Source: Unio delphinus
Lineage: Eukaryota; Mollusca; Bivalvia; Unionida; Unionidae
Length of the DNA stretch: 64,000 nucleotides
Direction of reading: 5' to 3'
NCBI GenBank assembly: GCA_029339505.1
Contig: JAQISU010000094.1
Coordinates: forward strand, 7,918,001 to 7,982,000
The stretch's first letter is position 1. Each line of letters starts with the position of its first letter. Below the pieces are notes generated by a model that saw only the letters and a list, made by a program, of their open reading frames with translations, had not been told where the DNA came from and did no database searches. Shown in pieces: positions 27,601 through 41,607 of this stretch. A program made the position numbers and the translations under genes.

Positions 27601-30600
27601 TCTACTATCTGATCGGTGTATTTTATTGATTGTAATGACAGTTTAGAAGAAGGAAAAAATGACTATAATTGTGAATTTTTATAAATTCATATAATTTATT
27701 TGAAACATTAATAACTATATTTTATTTTTATCTGCTTTCTAACTTATAATCTGATTAGATGAGGACAAGAATAGAGCATTAGCTGTTTGCTGTACAAATT
27801 CATATAGTTTATTTGAAATGTTAATAAATATATTTAATTTTTATCTACTTTCTAACTTATTCCAATATGTATAATCTGATTAGATGATGAAAAGAATAGA
27901 GCATTAGCGGTTTGCTGTACAAATTTACAACAGTAACCTCTCCTGTTGTCGCTGGTTTACTTTTCTTTGTTTATGGATTATTGTGTCAAAAGTTTATCAG
28001 TGCACCAGTAATTACATTTCTATTTTGCCATGAATGTTCAAGTACCTAACTCATTCAAAAGTGATCCCAGCATGACAACAAGAAACAACAATAGTGTTTG
28101 GTTCATTACTGGTATTTAGTGAGTATATTTACATCATGGTATCGCTGCATGTACGTTGAAGATTTTAACTTGTACTGAATGAAGTACATCCACAGAATCA
28201 AATCATAGACACTAAACTTAAATAATATCTCCAAAATAATGAAGTTTCAGAAATAATGTTTTGAAAAAAAATTGTAATACCAAAAAAACTGTTATGTTTT
28301 GCTTTAGTGTAAGGAACCTGCAGTAATCATGCTGATATTATGGAGTTAAGGACAGTCATAACAGTTATGGCATAGAGGCCGGATCCCCTCTTTACCCAAG
28401 CCAGTTTCGGGCTGTATAATATTAAATGACATTGATTGCTGTTGGAAAACAGAAAACCTACCAATTATGTACAACGGAGATGCCAAACCAATAAGGGGGC
28501 CCCGAGTAGCCAAGTAGTATCTCCGTTTCGGACCACTGCCATCTCACCTCTATTACTTCTTTTCTTAGCCAGTATAACCAATGAGGAAACCAATGGAAAT
28601 TCTTGAAAATTCTAACCCTATGCAGATAAGAGGTTAGTGTTAGGACTGGTTGGCCTGTTGTCAGGATAATGTGACTGGGTGGGACATCATGCATCATGTC
28701 TGCGGCTTGATGCCCCAGTGCCAGACATCACTATAAACTGCCCTACTGAAGACATTGTAGTAATATAACAGACTTCCCGAAAGCTTAAAAAAAGTGTCAG
28801 ACAATCGGTCTGACAAGACCTGAAAATCTGTCAGACCAAAAAAAAGTCTGTCAGACCGACAAAATATAACAAAATTGAGGTATTTTGTAACGTGTTTTGT
28901 TTTCTATTTTCTGAGTGTAAATAACACATGTTAATCAAGTAAAGTTAAGTCAAATTCACTGATAGTCTGTTGTAACCGTGATCGGTTTATCAAAATTGTC
29001 AAGTTCATCTCGATAGTCTAAACAGTCTTCCTCAATGTCCAAGGTCTCCTGTTCATCTCCTGAGATATCTGTACTTCCATCCATCATAAAGGCAAAAAAT
29101 GGATTATACTCTATAAGACTGACAGTTTTTTGCTTCTCTGTCTGTTCTGTACTGTGTATGAAATCTGCAGCTGCTTTGTCATTAATATACGTACTGCCTA
29201 TGTCTAATTGTTTAGCTTTGTCAATTTCACACAGCCATGTATAATCTGATAGTGGACGATTATTTTTGGCTACTGCGTGTGCATTTCTGAACAAATGCAC
29301 TAATCTACTTCTTTCAGCTGCCTTTAATTGCCTAAGTGCTTTGCCGGCTTCTGACCCTAGTTTTTCCTGAGCAGTTTTCTGTCTGCCTGAAACAAACTCT
29401 GATGCTTTTTTGTGGGACTTGGAAAGTTCATGATCATTTATTGTTGACATTCTAAAATTTGTACATCCGACGATAAATGCGTTTTTTTTGTGTTTCGCAA
29501 ATTTTCATCAGACCTCGCTTTCTCGCCGTAGAAACTGAGACACATGGCACACTGCATAACTTGCTTTATTTCATCAAATATTAACCAGTCTCTGTTTTCT
29601 TTCCATTTATCATTAAAGGTTCTTTCAACCCTATTTTTTTCACAATCTTTTTTCTTTTCTTTCAATTTTTCAAAAGATAGTTTTCTTTTTTTCCCTGGTT
29701 TCGCTCCGTCGTAATATTTCAATGATGCCATGCTGACAGGTGAGCCGCATAACTGTTTATAATAGACGTAGCAATTGGATCGCTCAAAAACGTGTAACCA
29801 ACGAAAATCTGTTTAACAAACTAGATTCAAGAAGGACTACTCGAGCGGTGCAAAGTGAGAAAACGGCCAGAGAGTCGGTCCGATGCCGACTAACAAACTG
29901 TCGGTCCGGGTAATAATTGGTCGGTCATGTCCGACGGACCGACGGCTTTTGGGAAGTCTGATATAACTGAAAAATTGTTAAAGCTATGTTAAAAATCAAA
30001 ACCACACAAACACACATGCACACACACATTAATCCTACACAGAATATGAAACTGTAGAGTGCCACCTTAATACTAATAAATGCCTACTAAAACTCGCTGG
30101 TCTTAGTCTGTAATTGCTTACAACTTGTGATAAAAGATATATACATACTGGGAATACATTCTGGGAGACGATCTTTGACGTTTGTCATTTAGCATCAACT
30201 TTCTATTTTGTGTCATATATGTTTTTAGTACCTGCCAGACTGAGTGAGTGGAGTTATAGATTCTTCCACCTTTGGTGTTTTACATTGCAGGACGATCCTG
30301 AAGTGAACAGAGAGAGTCATTTGCAAGATCAAGATTCAAGGCAGCCACTGAAGCATGAACCCCATACACCAAATGAAAAGATGGAGCTTAAAGGCCATCA
30401 AGCAGAACATTCCACAGGTAGCTGTCTTCCTACCAATATAAATATCCAAATGGAAATTGCTACACCCAGAAAACAACGAATTATTGAGGAAGAAATTATT
30501 ATATCACCAGATGCTGCAAGACCTATTGTGAAAATGGAGCCCAAATTTAGAGGCCTTGGAACAAGTGCACAGAAAAATGTGTCAGCTGAGCTTAATTCAG

Positions 30601-33368
30601 CCTTAATGACAGCTTTTGCTAACAATTCTGATTTAAAATCTCCGTGTCCAGTTTCAAGTTCTAGTGGTCAAATTGAACAAATTTCATTTGAAGAATCGCC
30701 AAATTTGTACAAACAATCTGCAAAGAACTTGTACATGTCAATGGTTGTGGATTCACCATTGATTTCAAGGCAAAGCATTCATTCAGAGTTCAGTCCCATA
30801 GTTCAAGTAGCTGATTCTGTTGAAAACTCTCTAGTTCTTCAGAAAGATGGAAACGATACAATAATTATGGATTCTGACGATGAAGGAGAGAATGATAAAA
30901 CTGATGAAAGTGTGTCTGATGAAGAGGGTGCCAGTGGAGAAAATGGTTCAAACATTGACAATAGTGTTGTGGATAGTCCAATTATTACCTCAAAGACAAA
31001 AAGAGTAAAAAGGAGGGTTATAGAAAGTTCAGAAGAAGAGGATGAAGGTGGCTTTGAGATGAAAAACAGAACTGATGAGCATTCTGACAGTGAAAGGCTT
31101 GCCAAAAGTGATAGTGAACTAGAGGACAGTGCCAAAGAATATTATAGTTCAAGACAGACTGACACCAGACAGGTCAGTAGATTAGATAGTTCTGAGGAGG
31201 TGAATGAGACGAATGAAATGGATGATAACTGTTCACTTACCGAGCAGGAAGAAGAAGAGGAGGCAGCTGAAGAGGGTTCACTTGTGGATGAAAACTCAAG
31301 GGAAGACAACTCAAATATGGAGGAGGAAGAGGTTGAGGATGGTAAATATCATGCATTAATAATCATATGTTTAATTGGTATACTCTTTACCTAAACTTTC
31401 ACATTTTTATTTTTATCTATTCATGAGTTTTGATTGACACTGGTAGCTAGCATATTTTTGCCATATTTGTACAGGAATCATTTTCTGTGATTCCAGAAAT
31501 TTCCAGAAAGTTTTTTTAGTAATGGTTTTATAATACATTGCTGTATTCAGAACTACGTTGTTTGCAATTAATCCAGTTAAGATTACCCTGTTCCTTCAAC
31601 ATGCCATGGCACAAAAGTTACAAAAATTTGGAGGAATTTACGCATTTGCAAAATGGGTGATGCTTTCCCACAAATAAGTTCAAAGTTGCACCGACAGAAA
31701 TATACTCTGCTCAATATAATATATAACCATGTCACTGTTTGAGGTCTTGTGGCATTCATTGTAGCGTGTTTTGTTTCAGGCACATATGGAGTCTATATTT
31801 CTGATCTGATTTCAATCAGATTTGGAATTTGTATTCCTGATCAAATTTTTCAGTGAGTTTGTTGTCATTCATGCAGGATTTGAAATAGACAACATTTTTC
31901 ACCAAAAAAAAGAGTATTTATTGTGCCAAAAATGTTGCAAAACAATAAACAAGGCAAGTTTTGTTGTATACTTTTAATATGATACAGATGTGCCAGCACA
32001 TCCTGAAATGTCTGAATTTTTTAATGATTCTTCTTTTTAAGTGTACGAAATTTATCAAACAAACTTTTCCAATTTACACACTGCTCAGACTGCAAATCTT
32101 GTCCAATTACACCCTCTTGTATATGGCAAAACTTCAAAATAATCTATGTATTCCATGTGTCCCATAATATTTAATATTGTGTATTCCATGTGACCAATAA
32201 TATTTAATATTGTGTATTCCATGTGTCCCATAATATTTCTTGATTAAGAAATTATGAATAAGCTCCGCATGCTACCGTATTGTAATAGGATAAAAAGTAT
32301 GACAGTTTTTTGTGCATGCTTCGAATCATATGATATGAACTTTAAGGATCACCATTTATCATTGCTTCATAGCAAGATATACAAGTCTTGCCACCCAACT
32401 GAAGTTGATGCTACCATCCATGGAGTAGAGAGGTAACATTTCTGATTTGAAATCATGGATAACATGTAACAAGCTGCAGATGAATGATGATAAAACTGAG
32501 GCTATTCTGATCACAACACAAAGACTTTCTTATTCACATCCTTTACCTCAGACAATAAATATCAGCAACATCAACATTAAATTCTCACAGTCAGTACGAA
32601 ACCTAGGCGTTACTCTAGACAGTACTCTCACATTGCACCAACATGTCATGAACATATGCAAGGCTGCATATCTTGAATTGAGACGCATCAGTTCCATTCG
32701 TAAATATCTTTCAGTTGATGCCACAAAGACACTTGTGTGTTCATTAGTACTTTCAAGACTGGACTATTGTAACTCAATTCTGTCTGGTTCGTCACAATAT
32801 TTACTCCAGAAACTTCAAAAAGTTCAAAACACAGCTGCACGGATCATCTTTAGAGTACCTTGATCAGAGCACACCTCATCACTGCTCTGTACCCTACACT
32901 GGCTATCAATTCGATACAGAATCAAACACAAAATTTGTTCTCTGTGCTATGTTTCAATGACAGACTCCAGTCCAACATACCTATCCAGCCTCACCCATGT
33001 GTATACACCAGCTAGATCCTTATGGTCTTCTTCTGATAATCGTATACTCATTGTTCCCACAGTGAAAACAAATTCATATGGACAACGTTTGTTTGCATAC
33101 CAGGGCCCGGCGACGTGGAATGAATTGCCCATTGAAATTAGACACAAAGACACAGTGGTCCCTTTTAAGAGTGCTCTTAAAACTCACCTGTTTCGACTGC
33201 AGGGACAAACTTAGAGACCTAATTGTGTTTTGTATCTCATGTTTTCAGCATGTTTTTATGTTTTCCAATTTCATTGTTTTTGTCATTTGTTTTTCTGTAG
33301 TGCAGTCATATCATTATTGATGGTGTAAAGTGCTTTGAGCTTCGAAAGATTAGGCACTATACAAAGTT

Positions 33369-33419
<51 letters not shown>

Positions 33420-36400
33420 GTAAAATTTGTGAATTTATTTCAGAGGTAGATACGAATTCCAAATAACTGAAGTAAAGATGTTTTTCTGTTTTTTTAAATT
33501 TTTTAATACATGTAATGTGAATAGACTATGCAACTGATGGATCATTTTATTAGAGGTTTGCCCATTTTGTTTACACCATTGACCCACTGTCTCAAACCTG
33601 GTTTAATTTTGATCAAACGTGTTCAGTAGGCTAAAATCATTAGGCTTGTAGATGAGGACAGTTATGAACAAAGTCCATGCATATTAATACGATGATCTAG
33701 CATTTATCAATTATGTTTCTATTCATGTTTTTGTCAAATTTGCTAAAGAGGCTTATATCATCAAGGTACCAGATTGTTTTTAATTAAAAGCAAGATCTTT
33801 GCATGTGATTGTCTCATTTTCTCAAAACTTGAGAAACTAGTTTTTACCTGCTTTCAATAGATTAATAACATGAAGATGTGAGATTGTGAGTGAAAAACGG
33901 TCAAATTTATTAGGTGATCATACATCTGACGTACAAATATTTTTTTTATTAACCACAGAACAGAGAGTATTCTGGATAAAATTTTGATAAAACTTGATCA
34001 ATATGCCAATGTCATGAAGTGCTTGGTTTTCCTGATTATGAGTGAAATTCATGCGTTTTATTGATGTTACCTTGCATCTGATTGGCCAAATTTGTTTCTT
34101 TCTAGTCTTTTCTGGTTTGTAAACAACTTAGTAAATTGATCTGTATCATCAAGTTCATGGATGTCTTCATTTATGAGGAAAATGCTGCATTTTAATAATA
34201 TGTTTTAAGATAAGTAAAACCAATATGAAATAAAATTTGAATGATATTTTACATAACATTTTTACAGTTTTGCCTAGATTTGTTCATAAGCCTGCTTGGA
34301 GAAATGGTGAACTGTTACACTATTTAAGTTGGTTGAGTGAGCAGGATTTTAATTTGCATATATCACATTTGCATATATCACTTTTGCATATCTCACATTT
34401 GCATAAATCACTTGCTTTTAGATTTGTATCATACATGGTATGAATCGTGAAGTTCATTCTGTGATATGAGTGCACACCCCTTTGACCTGAGGAAGAAGGT
34501 CAGGCATAGAAAATCTGTATGTTGGTTTAGGTTAAAGTTTTTTCATTTGCTTATATTTCTATAAGCCCTTGATAGATTTATATTTTTATGGGATGAATTA
34601 TTATGAAGACATTAATTCTGCAGTATGATCATTTGCCCCTTTGAGCTTGGGGACTAGGTCACAGTAGAAACATTATTGAAAGGATTTGGTTTTATATGTT
34701 TCTTTGCTTACATTTTGTAAAACTCGTAATGGGTTTTGTTCATAGTTAGGATGAATCATTAAAAATGTATATCATTTTGCAACATATTTGCCCGTGTTTA
34801 TCTTGGAGTAACTGTCTCTGTATTGAAAATTAGCGTTAAGGTGCAAATATCAACTACGGGTAAGTCCCTAGATTTTGTTTATTAAGCAAAGAAACTTCAT
34901 TCTACAAAATGCTTGATGTCCTCTTTGACTTTTAGGGTCAGGCTCATTGTCATAGATAATTTCAGGCATGAAATGTTTCTGTTGTTATTAGCCAGATTAC
35001 TGATATTTCTCCAATCAGAAGGTGTTAAGAAATTTGCATACATTTGCAGAAAAAAAATTGCCATTGATCTCCACAGAGTGCAACAATTGAATGGCTGAAT
35101 ATGTTGTACCGTATTTCATGTATTTTCTTGTACCCTTTAATTTTGCGTATACAATCCAGTTATCAAAATAATTTTTTAAATATATAATAACTTTTCATAC
35201 ATATCACTTTGTATTTTTTTTTAAAATCCAATAAATTATAAGAAAAATTTGTACTAAAAAGATTTATGTTTTGGAAAAAGATATAAAATACCATATTGCC
35301 ATTTTTTTATACAAAAAATAAATGTTGGTGAGAAAATACATTGAGTGATGCATATTGTCATTATTAATTCATATTGTCTTATTGTCATTACAATATCTGC
35401 TGGAGTTTATTAACAAATGGCCAAAGGACTAAACAGAATGTACCATTAAATATTATTGTTAATTAGTTTTCTTTATTAAATCACCATAAAAACACCATGT
35501 GCAGTTTAAAATGAGTTCAGAAGCCCTTTAATGTTTTCTTATCAAACAAAAATTACAATTTAGTACATGTTAAAGTGACGACCACATTACCTTGGTCAGC
35601 TAGTCTTATTGTTTCATTATAGTCATACAAACATGAAATATAAACTCTTTAATTTTCTGCATTAAATTTGAAAGTCACAGATTCCATTAAATCAATTTGT
35701 ATATGTACATGTACTATTTTTTAAGTGCTTGTAATGTTTTGACTTGGATATAATTAACATTTTATTTGCTTATCCATTCTACTATATACCCCTCTATTGT
35801 TATCTTTATTGCGGAGTTTGAATAACAAGTATTGTGAATGATTGCTTGTCCTTATAACATCTGCTGTATGGATAATGGCTTCAATTCTTTTTGAGTAATT
35901 TAACTTTAATTCTAATTAGATTCTTGAGTTGAAAGCAGAATGAGACAGAAAAGATACATTTAGTTTGTACCGTTTGGTTGTTGAGTAGCGTGTGTTCCAT
36001 AGAACTTGTTTAAGTAGGATCCCTTTTTTGTATACAGTCAGTACCACAAAATGATTTTTAAAAGAAATTTACATATAATTTTTGGTAAACTGAAATTAAT
36101 TGTTTTCGTGTGCAAAAGATACATGAAATACAGTAGAACCGATCTGTGCCTGCAGGTAGTCAGAATTAGTCTGTTTTCTTTTCCCCTTATACACAATAAA
36201 TCATGTTAATATGGTGGCAAGTTACAAAGAAATGGGAAAAGAAAACTTAAGAAATAAAGACAGATATTCATAAGTAAAATCTGAATCAGGAACACTAACT
36301 AGTCTGCCAGGTAAATATTAATATTAAATTAATGTTTAGTTTATTTATTATTATTTGTATGAAGGTGGCCTAGTGGTTAGAGCGTTCGCCGCATAAGTGG

Positions 36401-39400
36401 GAGGTTGTGGGTTCGATCCCCGGCCAAGTCATACCAAAGACTTACAAAAATGGTACTAACAGCTGCCTCGCTTGACATTCAGCATTTAGAGGTTAGTGTT
36501 AGGACTGGTCGGCTTGGTGTCAGGATAATGTGAGTGGGTGGGACATCATGCTACATGTCTGCGGCATGATGCCCCGGTGGTAGACATCACTATAAACTGC
36601 CTCACTGCAGACATCATAGCGATATGACTGAAAAATTGTTAAAGCTACGTTAAAAATCCTAATCAAAACAACAATAAAAATACTCAGAGTGGGATCAATT
36701 TGAGTATTTCAACTCACTCTGAACTTTTCTCCAGGGTAAATAAAGAGAGAATGGATAAAGACAATGAAATTTGCCAATAGGGGCAAGTATACCAATTGTA
36801 AGGGTTGCTTTTTAAAAAATTCATTAGTCAATGAAACAGAAAGGTAGGTTCAGGAACAGCATTGGAGATTGTTTCTCCATTTTGAAAAATCATTTTTGGT
36901 TGGGTTTTGTACACTGGATCCACCCCACTGCACCCTGCACAACAATACAGGCAGTGCCCACTCGGATACCTGTTAAGGAAGACCCCCTTGTTAGTTCTCA
37001 GATTATATTTCTTTTGTTTATATTTCCAAACCCCATGATAATTATTTTGTCACTCTTGGACAATTCATAATTTGCAATATGCATGATCAGCCTTGTTACA
37101 ATTTCATTTGTTTTTGCAGCCATGCTTTGATTGGCTTTTTTATATAAAGTTGCCTTAGACACAAGCAGTCAGACGTTAAGAAATTCATTTGAAGTTTAAT
37201 AATTTATTCAGAAATATGACTTATGTTTAAAAAATATACTTTTTCAGGTTTTGACAATCTATCACAGGAGGCCAAGGAGATGTTCAATCACCTAATTGAC
37301 ACAGGAAGGTATGATTGCCATCTCTAACAAATTTATATATTTATATTTATCTTGTAGTCCCAACAGGAACCATGAATTTGTTGATTCTTTGGTGAAAATT
37401 ATTTCCACTATACTCACAGGACATGATGATAAATCACAGTAATACATTGTATCAGCACCTACTTTTTATGTGCCCACCCACCATTTGCATGACATATTGT
37501 GTTATGTAAATGTCCATCTGGTTTTTTTTTGGGGGGGGGGGGGGGGCAGCCTTAACCTTTCCTTTTCCACATGACAGCCTTCAGTTGTACAGCATTTGCC
37601 TTCATAAAACTGGATAGCTTGCTCTTGAGGTAAGGAAGAAACCTATCATCCAAAGGGTCAAGAAAGCAAGGTCACAGTGACTGAAAGAAAATGGTTTTGC
37701 ATAATGATATTACTTCTAGACCATGTACCTTGACCAAGCTTGTAATATGGAATAAGCATATTAATTTGGAAGGTCAAAAACATCGAGGTCAAGGTTGTTG
37801 TGGCTTGGAGAAAAATGGGTTTTGCACAGTAACTTCTATTATAGGGTAAGTCCCTTGACCAGACTTTGTGGATGGCATGCATATGGGGTAATATAGAAAT
37901 ATTTAGATTCCGAGTTCAAAGGTCATAATCATGGCAAGTTAAATAAGAAAATAGTTTTTGAACATATGTTGTTGTTGCAGAAGAGATCATATAGAAATTC
38001 AAATATATGACAGTCTTGTATTGTTTTGTTTTTTTTATACATGGAAAAAGAAACTTTCTTAAAAGCACAAAAATTAACATGTAAAAATATTCATTATCAT
38101 TTTAGAGGAGAGAATGCATATGAATTCAAATATAAAATGATCATGGTGTGGTATACCTGTCAACTTTTCAAAATCCAAGTTCGGTAGATTGAATGAAAAA
38201 AATAAAGAGATTGGGACCTAAAATTGGGAAGTTTTTCACGGCATTATTTAAGCCTATTTTTGACTAAATATTCACTATCTTCCAGGTCAAATATGCATGA
38301 AATTCTCACTTGTGTACGTTTCTTTGTTTTGAATGGAAATGCTGTAGTATCACAGTCAGAGTGATCATTCTTGGGATTGAAACTAATTGCTGACAATTAT
38401 ATTGTTGTGGTTTATTGTTATGATTTATTTTCTGATTTTAGTATCATTGTAAAGTTATAAATATTCATAAATTGACTTCAAATGATGTTTTAACTTCACA
38501 TTCCATTTACTGAAGAAATGTAAAATGGGGAGTTCTCTGCAAAAGTCGGGAGCTAATATGAAATTGGGAGGTATGTGTGGAACAACCCCAAAAATTGGAA
38601 GCCTTCGTTATCCTGCCAGGAGAGTTGTGGCTTCTGAATTTCTATATCTTCAAAAATTTCTAGAAGTTCTGAGCCAAAGTAAACATTGGAAACAAAGAAC
38701 CTATGGCTGGGCCTTTAGAAAACTTTGATCCTAGTTGAAAGATGTCAGCTCAAAACTGTTAATCGTTTTAATTCTGATCCATGAACAATAAAACTGTTAA
38801 GTCTTCAATGTGTTTGTCATCAATGCATTCTTTGTACAATCATTGTCCAATCAATATCCAGCATATATTTGTTCTTTAAGCTGCATACACAACCAAGCAG
38901 CCAATGATTGAGTGATAAAAGATTAAAAGCAGCCAATGATTGAGTGATAAAAGATTAAAAGCAGCCAATGATTGAGTGATAAAAGATTAAAAGCAGCCAA
39001 TGATTGAGTGATAAAAGATTAAAAGCAGCCAATGATTGAGTGATAAAAGATTAAAAGCAGCCAATGATTGAGTGATAAAAGATTAAAAGCAGCCAATGAT
39101 TGAGTGATAAAAGATTAAAAGCAGCCAATGATTGAGTGATAAAATATTATCACCTAAATTTATAAGTAAGTTGATTTAGATAATCATCAAAGTCATGATG
39201 AAACTTGTTCAAATTATGGGGCAGCAAATTTTAATTCTATATCATTTGAACAGTAAATAAAGTCCTCCATTTTCTATTTTTTTTAAAAATTATCCTATTG
39301 TTAATTCATTCATTCATTCACTGCCCGTCACTCCTATCAGGGTATGGGCCGCCAACTACAGATCTCCAGAGTCCTCTGTCCCGGGCCATTTTCTCTAGCT

Positions 39401-41527
39401 GGTTCCAGGTGTAGCCCATCTTGGTGGTGTCCGCCTGGAGGTTGCGTCGCCAGGTGTTTCTTGGACGGCCTCTCTTCCGCTTGCCTTGTGGGTTCCACCT
39501 CAGCGCCTGCCTGGTGATACTGGTTGGTGGTTTTCGTAGGGTGTGCCCTATCCAGCCCCATCTCTTCTTCCTGATTTCTTCTTCAGCAGGAAGTTGGAAG
39601 GTCCTTTCCCAAAGATTGGCATTGCTGATGGTGTCAGGCCAGCGGATCCGGAGAATCCTTCTGAGGCAGCTGTTGATGAAAGTCTGGACTTTCCTGATGG
39701 TGGTCTTGGTCGTCCTCCAGGTCTCTGCTCCATACAGTAAGATTGACTTCACGTTGGAGTTGAACAGTCGGATTTTGGTGGTCAAGGACAGCTCCTTGGA
39801 GGTCCAGATATTCTTGAGTTGGATGAAGGCGGCTCTTGCTTTGCCGATCCTTGTCTTGACGTCTGCGTCTGTACCGCCCTGCTGGTCAATTATGCTACCC
39901 AGGTAGGTGAAGGACTGCACTTCTTCCAGGGGACTTCCATTCAGGGTGACTGGTTCAGTACTTGTGGAGTTGATCTTCAGGATCTTGGTCTTGTCCTCGT
40001 GGATGTTGAGGCCAACTTGTGAAGACGTGGCTGCCACAACGTTTGTCTTTTCTTGCATCTGCTGTTTGCTGTGTGAAAGGAGTGCAAGGTCGTCGGCAAA
40101 ATCCAAGTCGTCTAGCTGGCTCCACAAAGTCCACTGAATTCCGTTCCTGCGCTCGCTGGTGGACGTCTTCATAATCCACCTATTGTTAATAGACAATTAT
40201 TATTGCTGTAGTCATTCAAATGAGTAGGTGTAAAAGTGTTTATTAATGTACATAAAATGGATAATGATACAATGAATCATAAATCTTTTACCGTTAAAGA
40301 GATTCAAACCCTCGTCAGGATTAAGTCCCATGTTAAAAAGTTACAAATTACCTATATTCTGATTCTTCACTTCAGAATATTATGGCAATGTGGGTATGTG
40401 AGAAAGCTTGCCAGTAGCTTCTCTTGGGTCGGTGGTTTTTTCGGGGGGTTTTCCCAGGTTCTTCCTCCACCTTTAATACTGGTTGCCATGTATAGCCTAT
40501 CATGTGCTGAAAAATTGCGTTAAACCCTACAACAAGAATATTATGGACTTTGCCAAGAGCAAATGTGAGAAAGTAACATGAAGCAGCTGATAATCAGTTT
40601 TTCCAAGAACAAAAAAAAAACTACTATGTTATCACAGATGAGATAATTTTACCAGTGTGAATTCACACCGACACTATTGACCTTGAGATGTACTGAACAG
40701 CAAGTGTGCTTCATCTTTTGTTATATAATGTTTCCCCTTTTTTTCCATGTTTATTCAGAACATTTTGTTGAACATATTTAAAACATACTGGTTCTCTAAA
40801 AAGCCCCCAAGGAAACTCTAAAAACAAATTTGTCATAGAAATGTTCGTGAACGACATTGTTTTACTTATTAGATTGCCAATTTAAATAAGCATAATATTC
40901 CACTTTATTAATAAGAGAGATGAAGTGCATGGAAATGGCTAGTAAAAGAAAAAGATACCACTTCAGTATAAGCCTGTTATAATTACCATGTATAAACAAT
41001 AAACAGTTATGATAGGAGATGATGTAAAACTATCCCATGGGGAGTTTAAATTGTGGCGATTAAGAGGAAAGAGGTCAGATATAAACCACTTAACTGGCTG
41101 ACAATAGCTAGTGAAATGTCATGTGTTTAAAAACTGCAACAGGTAAGCTCTTTTAGCTGATTTGCATAGTTTAAAAGTGCACACAACCCAGTATAGGTAA
41201 ATCAAAGAGATGCTAAATGCATGTAGAAAAAAGTTATTTCACATCAATGTCTTAAATGATAATTTTTAAGTCTGTGTCAAGATATTGATGATTTTGTAAA
41301 CAGCTGCATTGTTTCTTTAAAGCTGGGTTTTACTAGATATATTAAACAGAATATTTAAGTTGTCAATAGTGTTTAAGTGTTCATTTTTTAAGAAACAATT
41401 AGTTTTCAGCAAAGCAATCAAAGCCCAGCAAAAAAAAAATTCACAACTGCTGGTTGATGGAGTTCTACTTTGTGAAGCATACTAGCACAAAACAAGGCAG
41501 GGGATGTAATTATTTGTACAAATGAGA

Positions 41528-41607
<80 letters not shown>

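Larger units (their letters stand above)
28497..30030 (+). mobile_element. Chimeric SINE split by a hAT element
   Basis: The head 28497-28556 is SINE-B (GGCCCCGAGTAGCCAAGTAG ... CTGCCATCTCACCTC). After a 60-bp spacer the body is SINE-A (GAGGTTAGTGTTAGGACTGG ... GACATTGTAGTAATATAAC), interrupted at 28770. The 3' end resumes at 29961 (ATATAACTGAAAAATTGTTA) and finishes in a CA-rich tail near 30030. Confidence 0.75.

Noticed and set aside
30114..30290. Extending ERCC6L exon E upstream to the open frame start at 30114
   Set aside because: The AG at 30290 and phase 0 continuity with exon D place the exon start at 30291; the upstream part is not PICH-like.
36362..36440. Functional tRNA gene in the SINE-A head
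   Set aside because: Box A and box B are present but the sequence does not close a tRNA acceptor stem and continues into the SINE body.
39421..39906. Long + strand open frames across 39421-40137
   Set aside because: Shadows of the minus-strand LINE reverse transcriptase frame.
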